Positions 1 through 4,672 of a stretch of 5,914 bases of DNA are shown here, piece after piece. The translations under genes were made by a program, and so were the position numbers. Below the pieces are notes generated by a model that made no database searches, was not told where the DNA came from, and worked only from the letters and a program-made list of their open reading frames with translations. This DNA comes from Bacillota bacterium. Lineage in GTDB: Bacteria > Bacillota > UBA994. Each line of letters begins with the position of its first letter. The stretch's first letter is position 1. The stretch lies in contig QLUC01000099.1 of assembly GCA_018725275.1 (NCBI GenBank), forward strand, positions 1 through 5,914, in the 5' to 3' direction.

Positions 1-263
1 AATATTCGTCACCACGCAGCAAAGTCCTGCCTAGTAGCAAAGTCCTGCCTACCACCCTGGGTGCGGTGCTAGAACCTGCCTGCTCCACATAAAATAGTGG
101 TAACTTTTACCTACCGGCCAGACTACGCCCTTTGCCGACCTAAGGGCGATAAATGTGGTGGCTTTCGACAACGCGGTGCCACACGCCTAACCGCGGCCCC
201 AGACAGTCCTTACACCTTAGGGACCAAGAAGGGGGTAGCGCCATACAAGAGGCGCTGTTGACA
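1..263. other. Non-coding region at left edge with repeats and potential RNA hairpins
   Basis: No credible reading frame covers this stretch. It holds a tandem 16-bp direct repeat (18-33 and 36-51) and several perfect inverted repeats: CGCCCTT 126-132 with AAGGGCG 142-148, CGCGGT 172-177 with ACCGCG 190-195, AGCGCC 237-242 with GGCGCT 251-256, and CCTTAGGGA 215-223 with TCCCTAAGG 269-277. It lies downstream of the metal-transporter gene on the minus strand. It could therefore be that gene's 3' untranslated region, the leader of a minus-strand gene beyond position 1, or both. I found no convincing sigma-A promoter in it on either strand and no hairpin followed by a good T-run. Confidence 0.6.
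18..51. repeat. Tandem direct repeat, two 16-bp copies with 18-bp period
   Basis: AGCAAAGTCCTGCCTA occurs at 18-33 and again, identically, at 36-51, separated by 2 bp. On the minus strand each copy reads TAGGCAGGACTTTGCT. The copy nearer the window edge is followed on that strand by GCGTGGTGACGAATATT, ending at position 1. From memory, a pattern of GGCAGGA-TTT followed by a GACGAATA-like tail recurs in intergenic regions of clostridial genomes. I cannot confirm this here and do not know its function. Confidence 0.75.
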
Positions 264-277
264 CTAGTTCCCTAAGG
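215..277 (-). terminator. Possible stem-loop terminator after the metal-transporter gene
   Basis: On the minus strand, just after the transporter stop codon at 264-266, AGCGCC (251-256) pairs with GGCGCT (237-242) across an 8-nt loop. The tract after the second arm is ACCCCCTTCTT, which is only weakly T-rich. A 9-bp perfect outer stem pairs 269-277, overlapping the last transporter codons, with 215-223. It encloses the inner hairpin. The position suits transcription termination or 3'-end protection, but the lack of a real U-run makes this uncertain. It could instead be part of a structured leader for a gene beyond the left edge. Confidence 0.3.
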
Positions 278-1517
278 CGGCGTTTAAAAATGCGCCTAGG
301 TTAGTGTGTAGCTCCAGCCAATAGACCAAGAAGCCCACGGCGAGCGCTAGAAGAGTGGTGATGACCGAGGCCATGAGCGCAGAACGCTTGTGGAGCGCGA
401 GCAGCGGAAACATCGCATCGCCATCCTGAGAAATGGAGTTCGTCAGTAGAGCCGCGAAAGGTAAAAGGCCGCGCGAGTAGAGGGTGACAAAGATAATCTG
501 GGGCCCACAACCGGGTATCAGTCCGATTAGACCGCCCACCAGGACCGCCACCAGCCCGGTGGCCATGAGGAAGGTTTCGATGAGGGCCTCGCCACTGGCA
601 TAGTCGCCCCGACCGAGGAGGAGCACCGTCAACTCATAAACCAGAAAGCCGACAAAAACCCACGAGACGACGAATGCTGTCTCTTGCGCCGCGTGAATAA
701 TCGTCTCTTTTAGACTAGCCGCCTTTATCTCTACTTCCTCATGGGTCTCTTCTGCCAGAAACTTCTTGCTGGCCACGAACAAAATCATGGAAAGCAAGGC
801 GCCCACAACCCCTACGGTTAGCACAAAATTCGGGGGGAGGAAAGAATCGACATCGAATTGGGCGGCACCAAGTACGGCCAGGACCAAGCCAACGGCCAGC
901 AGGCCTAGGTAGAATATGTACCCTTGGTGGGTCAAACGGTAGGCCAAGGTGCCACTGGCCTGGTGGCCGGCGCTCCTATGGTGCAAGGCGATATCGACTT
1001 CGTCACCCTCGGCATGGCCCAAATGAGGCGCAAAGGTATGTTTGCCCTCCAGCTTGTGCAGCCTGGCAATCTCTTTCTTTTGTTGCTTTGAAGCTTGGTA
1101 AGAGGCAAGTAGTCTTGCCCCCAAAGGAGTTTTATCAACCAAGGTGCCCACCACGACCGCCAAGGCGAAAATTATAGCGCTGATGATAAGGAATTGGCGC
1201 GGCATAGTGGCAATCATGACGAAAGCAGAATCACCCGTGGTGGCGATGAGCGTCGCAATAACCGCCCCATAGGTAACCGTGCCCTTAATGAAGAGCGGCA
1301 TGATGAGGATGGACCCGCCACAACCGGGAATGAGCCCAAGCAAAGCGCCAAGGACCGGCTGCCAGCCTTTTGACTTTTCGATACCCCCCAAAAGTGCGCC
1401 CGCCTGCCGATAATTGATGTAGCCAAAGAGGAGCAGCACCACCCCGACAAAGGCACCTACGTCAATAAAGGCCCCCGCCATGGACTCTAGCACTATTGGT
1501 AATATTTTCTCAAACAT
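264..1517 (-). CDS. Ten-helix membrane metal transporter, ArsP_2 / putative manganese transporter family
   Basis: A 417-residue integral membrane protein that probably moves a metal ion across the cytoplasmic membrane. About ten hydrophobic segments are visible, near residues 13-33, 53-75, 83-105, 109-128, 199-218, 229-250, 278-302, 312-334, 340-360 and 378-401. The two halves are an internal duplication: GLIPGCG occurs at 61-67 and again at 331-337, each followed about 25 residues later by a GD motif (TTGDSAF at 93-99, SQDGDAMF at 363-370). A large hydrophilic loop between the halves carries eight histidines (154, 160, 165, 168, 179, 180, 185, 197), a plausible metal-binding segment. This matches what I recall of the family described variously as a 10TM heavy-metal exporter, arsenic efflux protein or putative manganese transporter. 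Substrate and direction are not decided by the sequence. The start is supported by GGGGG at 1524-1528, six bases upstream of ATG. The promoter carries a Fur-like box, which hints at metal-repressed expression. Confidence 0.8.
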   Translation of the reverse strand: MFEKILPIVLESMAGAFIDVGAFVGVVLLLFGYINYRQAGALLGGIEKSKGWQPVLGALLGLIPGCGGSILIMPLFIKGTVTYGAVIATLIATTGDSAFVMIATMPRQFLIISAIIFALAVVVGTLVDKTPLGARLLASYQASKQQKKEIARLHKLEGKHTFAPHLGHAEGDEVDIALHHRSAGHQASGTLAYRLTHQGYIFYLGLLAVGLVLAVLGAAQFDVDSFLPPNFVLTVGVVGALLSMILFVASKKFLAEETHEEVEIKAASLKETIIHAAQETAFVVSWVFVGFLVYELTVLLLGRGDYASGEALIETFLMATGLVAVLVGGLIGLIPGCGPQIIFVTLYSRGLLPFAALLTNSISQDGDAMFPLLALHKRSALMASVITTLLALAVGFLVYWLELHTNLGAFLNAALGN

Positions 1518-1631
1518 TTAATTCCCCCGTTCTAAGTATCGCCTTGCTTTTTGATAGGTAACGCGGTTTCTCTGCCTCTGGCCCGAAACTTTTCTTCTTG
1601 GCTGTGATTCTGCTCCTTTCTTGTTAGCGAC
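1518..1631 (-). other. 5' leader of the metal-transporter mRNA
   Basis: If transcription starts about 7 bases beyond the -10 hexamer at 1632-1637, the transporter mRNA has a leader of roughly 105 nt. It ends in GGGGG (1524-1528), the only plausible ribosome-binding site, six bases before the start codon. An AAGGAG-like sequence also occurs early in the leader near 1613-1618, but no ATG follows at a suitable distance. I saw no recognisable yybP-ykoY (manganese) or NiCo riboswitch motif and no strong terminator-like hairpin. Confidence 0.45.
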
Positions 1632-1660
1632 ATGATAACAATAATCATTCTTCTTGTCAA
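1632..1660 (-). promoter_or_regulatory. Sigma-A promoter of the metal-transporter gene
   Basis: On the minus strand a perfect -35 TTGACA (1655-1660) is followed after exactly 17 bp by TATCAT (1632-1637), one mismatch from the consensus -10. The start point would be near position 1625. This is the best promoter in the window. It is covered from spacer to -10 by a Fur-like palindrome, which is the expected geometry for repression. Confidence 0.8.
1633..1652. promoter_or_regulatory. Fur-family operator (Fur-like box) over the transporter promoter
   Basis: The plus-strand 19-mer at 1634-1652 matches the classical Fur box GATAATGATAATCATTATC at 15 of 19 positions. In the 7-1-7 view, TGATAACAATAATCA at 1633-1647 differs from TGATAATNATTATCA at 2 of 14 defined positions. 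It overlaps the -10 hexamer and most of the spacer of the transporter promoter, so a bound protein would block RNA polymerase. Fur fits better than PerR (TTATAATNATTATAA) or Zur. An MntR site is possible but fits less well. The regulator gene is not in the window. Confidence 0.65.
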
Positions 1661-1677
1661 TGGGAATAGCCCTCACC

Positions 1678-1706
1678 TTGACACCTGCCCCTTGGCAAGG
1701 TAGATT
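1678..1706 (+). promoter_or_regulatory. Putative sigma-A promoter of gltX
   Basis: A perfect -35 TTGACA (1678-1683) is followed after 17 bp by TAGATT (1701-1706), which matches four of six consensus -10 positions. The start point would be near 1712-1714, giving an unusually short leader of about 14 nt that begins almost at the ribosome-binding site. The -35 lies 17 bp from the divergent transporter -35, so the two promoters are back to back without overlapping. No T-box element precedes gltX. Confidence 0.6.
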
Positions 1707-1718
1707 GTTGCCAAGGGG
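1688..1718. repeat. Perfect 11-bp inverted repeat around the gltX -10 element
   Basis: CCCCTTGGCAA at 1688-1698 and TTGCCAAGGGG at 1708-1718 are exact reverse complements separated by 9 bp. The spacer is GGTAGATTG, so the putative -10 hexamer TAGATT lies wholly inside it and the dyad centre (1703) falls on the -10. The right arm also covers most of the gltX Shine-Dalgarno. It may be a DNA operator. If transcripts start further upstream, it would instead be an RNA hairpin hiding the ribosome-binding site. Confidence 0.75.
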
Positions 1719-1720
1719 GG
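1713..1720 (+). promoter_or_regulatory. gltX ribosome-binding site
   Basis: AAGGGGGG lies six bases upstream of the ATG at 1727. It fixes the start of gltX, and the protein's conserved N-terminus (RIAPSPTG beginning at residue 9) agrees. Six of its eight bases are in the right arm of the inverted repeat at 1688-1718. Confidence 0.75.
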
Positions 1721-1726
1721 ATTCTC

Positions 1727-3184
1727 ATGCCAAACCCATCATACCGCGTGCGCATTGCACCAAGCCCCACTGGGGATGCCCATGTCGGGCACGCGCGCAC
1801 CGCGCTCTACGACTATATATTAGTCAAACAGAATGCGGGAACCTTTATTTTACGCATTGACGACACCGATACCGCCCGCAACACCGCGACCTCCGAAGAG
1901 GGCGTCATCAGAGGCTTGCAGTGGCTGGGCCTTGATTGGGACGAGGGCCCCGACAAGGGCGGCGACTATGGCCCCTACCGCCAAAGCGAGCGACTAGATA
2001 CCTACGCCACTTACGCCAAAGAATTGCTGGCCCAAGGAAAGGCCTACTTTTGCTACTGCTCACAGGAGGAGCTTGAGGCCATGCGCGAGGCGCAGCTTCT
2101 GGTCAAGGAGGACCCCAAGTATACCGGCAAGTGCCGTCATCTGGGTGAGGCCGAAAAGTATAAATTAGCCGGAGAGGGTCGCGTGCCGACGGTGCGTCTC
2201 GCCGTATACGGCGGAGTGGTGGGCTTTGAGGACCTGGTGCGGGGCTGGATTGAGACCAACACTAGCTTAATGGGCGACTTCATTATCTTAAAATCCAACG
2301 GCATTCCGGTCTACAACTTTGCCACCGTCATTGACGACCACCTCATGGCCATCAGCCATGTCACCAGGGCGGCGGAACACATAGTTAACACCATCCCCCA
2401 GGTCCTAATCTACCGGGCCTTAAGCTGGGAAGTGCCTAAATTTGCCCACTTTAGCACCATGCTCAACGAGGACCGCAGCAAGATGAGCAAGCGCAAGGGG
2501 GCGACCTTTATCGGTCAGTACGCCGAGATGGGCTACCTGCCTGAAGCCATGTTGAATTTCTTGGCCTTCTTGGGGTGGAGCCCGGGCGATGCGGGCGATG
2601 AAATCTATACCTTAGATGAACTGGTCGCCAAATTTTCTTTAGAAAAATGCACCGCATCTAATGCAATTTTTGACGCCAAGAAGCTCGACTGGATTAATGC
2701 CAAATGGATTCGCCGCCTGAGCCCCCTCGACCTAGCGGTGCGCATGCTGCCCTTTCTGCAAAGAGCAGAACTTACCGGCAACGACATCGACATCAACTGG
2801 CTCTCACGCTTGACGGTCTTGGTGCAGGAGCGCATGACTCGCCTCGACGAAGCCCCCGCCATCTGTGCGCTATTTTTTGTCGAGCCGGAACTCCCCTATG
2901 CCGAGATACAGAAGGCCCTCGGGGATGCGGATGGCCGGGCCACACTCAGCGCCGTCCTGCGCAGTCTAATCCCCACTCCTTGGGTGGAAAGTGAAATAGA
3001 AAAGGCCTTACGGGCTCTGCAGCCAACGCTCGGCCTCTCCACCAAAGCTTACTTCATGACGCTGCGCCTTTCCATCCTCGGCAGCGCGGTGTCGCCACCC
3101 CTGTTTGCCAGCCTTGAAGTCCTCGGTAAGGAACGCGTCATCGCCCGTCTAGAGCGGACCTTGACCAACCTAGCCTCAGTCTAG
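1727..3184 (+). CDS. gltX: Glutamyl-tRNA synthetase
   Basis: A 485-residue cytoplasmic class I aminoacyl-tRNA synthetase that charges tRNA-Glu with glutamate using ATP, of normal length for the bacterial family. The Rossmann catalytic domain begins with RIAPSPTG (9-16) and the HIGH-type signature HVGH (19-22), with RIDDTD at 43-48. The second signature is KMSKR at 252-256, inside SKMSKRKG. A zinc site of the CxC...CxH type as in the E. coli enzyme is intact: C109, C111, C136, H138. The helical anticodon-binding domain occupies about 320-485 and ends in an LGKERVIARLER segment like that of the Thermus enzyme. The form is GluRS, not GlnRS, because the PSPTG motif replaces the glutaminyl-type EPNG. 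By remembered alignment, R369 falls at the Thermus Arg358 position that reads the anticodon. The gene is divergent from the metal transporter and convergent with the MATE gene, so it is probably transcribed alone. Confidence 0.97.
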   Translation: MPNPSYRVRIAPSPTGDAHVGHARTALYDYILVKQNAGTFILRIDDTDTARNTATSEEGVIRGLQWLGLDWDEGPDKGGDYGPYRQSERLDTYATYAKELLAQGKAYFCYCSQEELEAMREAQLLVKEDPKYTGKCRHLGEAEKYKLAGEGRVPTVRLAVYGGVVGFEDLVRGWIETNTSLMGDFIILKSNGIPVYNFATVIDDHLMAISHVTRAAEHIVNTIPQVLIYRALSWEVPKFAHFSTMLNEDRSKMSKRKGATFIGQYAEMGYLPEAMLNFLAFLGWSPGDAGDEIYTLDELVAKFSLEKCTASNAIFDAKKLDWINAKWIRRLSPLDLAVRMLPFLQRAELTGNDIDINWLSRLTVLVQERMTRLDEAPAICALFFVEPELPYAEIQKALGDADGRATLSAVLRSLIPTPWVESEIEKALRALQPTLGLSTKAYFMTLRLSILGSAVSPPLFASLEVLGKERVIARLERTLTNLASV

Positions 3185-4576
3185 GTCCGGGCCCGTTTCA
3201 GGCACAACCACGGCCGGTACCGTGGCAAACATTTGCCGGCGCACCACTGACTTGGCCTTCCATGCTCCCGAAAGGTAGCGCAGGGTTGGCACAAGCATGG
3301 CGACGCTCCACCCAATGGGGATGGACCACCATATGCCGCGGTACCCAAGTGCAGTGGTGGTCAGCCAGTAAGCAGCCCCCACGCGCACGACGAAGCTGGT
3401 GAGCGAAGTAAAAAGGGGTATGAGGGCATCTCCTGCGCCCCTAAGGACGCCGTTTAAGACCATCAGGACGCCAAAGATGGCGTAAAAAAGAGAAACGGTG
3501 CGCATATAATCCACGCCTTGCGCGATGACGTCAACTTCTGCTTCCGAGACAAAGATTTGAATGAGGTAGGGGCCGGCGGTCAGCACCAACAGCGTGATGA
3601 GCACGGTGCAGACAATGACCATGGCCAGCGTGGCTCGCACGCCCTGACTGATGCGGTCAAAACGCCCCGCCCCGATGTTTTGCCCCGTATAGGTGGCCAC
3701 GGCCATGCCTAAGTTCATGATGGGCATCATGGCGAATGAGTCCATGCGTCCGGCAGCGGCGAAGGCGGCCATGGTGGTTGGACCAAAGGAATTGACCAAG
3801 GCCTGCACAAACATCATACCCACCGAGGCAATACCCTGCTGAATAGAGCTAGGGATACCGATTTTGACCATGGTAGCGAATATCGCGCGGTCAAAAACCC
3901 ATTGGTTGGCAAGAAACTTTAGATAGGGCACTTTATAGTAGATATACAATAAAGAGAGCAGGGAGGACACTCCCTGCGATATGACCGTCGCCCATGCCAC
4001 CCCGGGAACGCCCCACTTAAGGACCACCACAAAGTAGATATTGAGGACCACATTAACTAGGGTCGACACGATAAGGAAGTATAGCGGCGTCTTGGAATCT
4101 CCTAAGGAGCGCAAAATGCCGGCCAAGGCATTGTAGGCGAACATGAAGACGACGCCCCCGAAGAAGATTTGCATGTAGGAAGTAGCGTCCCCCAGGATCG
4201 CCTCCGGTGTGCCCAAGAGGAGCAAGAGGGGACGGCTGAGCACCACCCCCACCACGCTCATGGCGAGGGCGAGCACTATCTGAAAAGTAAGCGCGGTCGA
4301 AATTGCTCGCCGCGTTTTTTCTTCGTCCTTAGCGCCGAAGTACTGCGAAATGACCACGCCTGAGCCCATGGAGAGGCCGAGAATCACCGCTACCAATAAG
4401 AAAATGACCGGGAAACTGGTGCCCACCGCCGCGAGGGCCTGCGGGCCGATAAAGCGTCCCACGACGATGGCATCGACCATGTTGTACAACTGTTGAAAAA
4501 TATTGCCGATAAACATGGGTATGGTAAAAGTCCAGATGAGTTTCGCCGGCGACCCTTGGGTCATGTCCCTAATCAT
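3176..4576 (-). CDS. MATE-family multidrug efflux transporter
   Basis: A 466-residue cytoplasmic-membrane protein with about twelve transmembrane segments. It is expected to export cationic drugs or metabolites by Na+ or H+ antiport, as in other MATE (multidrug and toxic compound extrusion) proteins. Two homologous halves are visible. The equivalent loop motifs are RSLGDSKTP and RGAGDALIP, about 223 residues apart. The N-terminal MTQGSPAKLIWTFTIPMF and the following QLYNMVDAIVVGRFIG are typical of the Gram-positive branch. Length is normal. An in-frame ATG exists 12 codons upstream at 4612, but it has no ribosome-binding site. ATG at 4576 is preceded by AAGGTGG at 8-nt spacing and gives the usual family N-terminus (MIRDMTQGSP), so I prefer it. 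The gene follows the ABC-exporter gene on the same strand after a 96-bp gap and may be co-transcribed with it. Its last nine bases overlap the end of gltX on the opposite strand. Substrate is not predictable. Confidence 0.93.
   Translation of the reverse strand: MIRDMTQGSPAKLIWTFTIPMFIGNIFQQLYNMVDAIVVGRFIGPQALAAVGTSFPVIFLLVAVILGLSMGSGVVISQYFGAKDEEKTRRAISTALTFQIVLALAMSVVGVVLSRPLLLLLGTPEAILGDATSYMQIFFGGVVFMFAYNALAGILRSLGDSKTPLYFLIVSTLVNVVLNIYFVVVLKWGVPGVAWATVISQGVSSLLSLLYIYYKVPYLKFLANQWVFDRAIFATMVKIGIPSSIQQGIASVGMMFVQALVNSFGPTTMAAFAAAGRMDSFAMMPIMNLGMAVATYTGQNIGAGRFDRISQGVRATLAMVIVCTVLITLLVLTAGPYLIQIFVSEAEVDVIAQGVDYMRTVSLFYAIFGVLMVLNGVLRGAGDALIPLFTSLTSFVVRVGAAYWLTTTALGYRGIWWSIPIGWSVAMLVPTLRYLSGAWKAKSVVRRQMFATVPAVVVPETGPDLD
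3208..3237 (+). terminator. Twin hairpins just beyond the gltX stop, possible terminator
   Basis: Starting 24 bases after the gltX stop, inside the MATE coding region, are two adjoining perfect inverted repeats. CCACGG 3208-3213 pairs with CCGTGG 3220-3225, and GGCAAA 3224-3229 pairs with TTTGCC 3232-3237. The two share two bases, so they would compete at the junction. Because the genes converge and overlap, any gltX terminator must lie in the neighbour's coding sequence. No U-run follows, so intrinsic termination is doubtful and the repeats may be incidental to coding. Confidence 0.25.
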
Positions 4577-4584
4577 TGCCCCGA

Positions 4585-4591
4585 CCACCTT
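4585..4591 (-). promoter_or_regulatory. Ribosome-binding site that sets the MATE start
   Basis: On the minus strand AAGGTGG lies 8 bases before the ATG at 4574-4576. The in-frame ATG further upstream (4610-4612) has nothing comparable before it, and the one downstream (4562-4564) has only AGGGAC directly abutting it. This is the main reason to start the MATE protein at 4576. Confidence 0.65.
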
Positions 4592-4609
4592 ACAGCAGAT
4601 TTTACTCAG

Positions 4610-4638
4610 CATAGCATGGAAGCGAATTAAATGCTATG
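4610..4638. repeat. 8-bp perfect inverted repeat upstream of the MATE gene
   Basis: CATAGCAT at 4610-4617 and ATGCTATG at 4631-4638 are exact reverse complements separated by 13 bp. The repeat lies in the gap between the ABC and MATE genes, 34 bp upstream of the preferred MATE start. Its size and AT-rich arms suit a dimeric repressor such as a MarR- or TetR-type regulator, or a weak mRNA hairpin between two genes of one operon. No strong promoter could be identified beside it, and no regulator gene is in the window. Confidence 0.6.
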
Positions 4639-4672
4639 GTTACCGAAAAATCTGCCGCAAGCCGCCGGGGCG

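Noticed and set aside
150..277. A T-box riboswitch on the minus strand, based on GTGTGGCACCGCG
   Set aside because: The T-box core fits, but I cannot draw the required antiterminator 3' arm, find a terminator with a U-run, or recognise stem I and a specifier loop. I keep it only as part of a finding, not as a feature.
1518..1625. A metal riboswitch (yybP-ykoY or NiCo) in the transporter leader
   Set aside because: I could not find the conserved loop motifs or a terminator or sequestering hairpin. The Fur-like box is the better-supported control.
1654..1860. A 68-codon plus-strand frame overlapping the start of gltX
   Set aside because: It runs through the gltX promoter, dyad and ribosome-binding site into the gltX coding region in another frame, and its protein is not family-like.
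4610..4612. Upstream ATG for the MATE protein, adding 12 residues (MLSKICCKVVGA)
   Set aside because: It has no ribosome-binding site and the extension is not family-like. ATG at 4576 has AAGGTGG at good spacing.
4639..4672. A terminator between the ABC and MATE genes, from a GC-rich stretch followed by ATTTTTC on the minus strand
   Set aside because: The GC-rich stretch offers only about a 3-bp stem, too weak for an intrinsic terminator.
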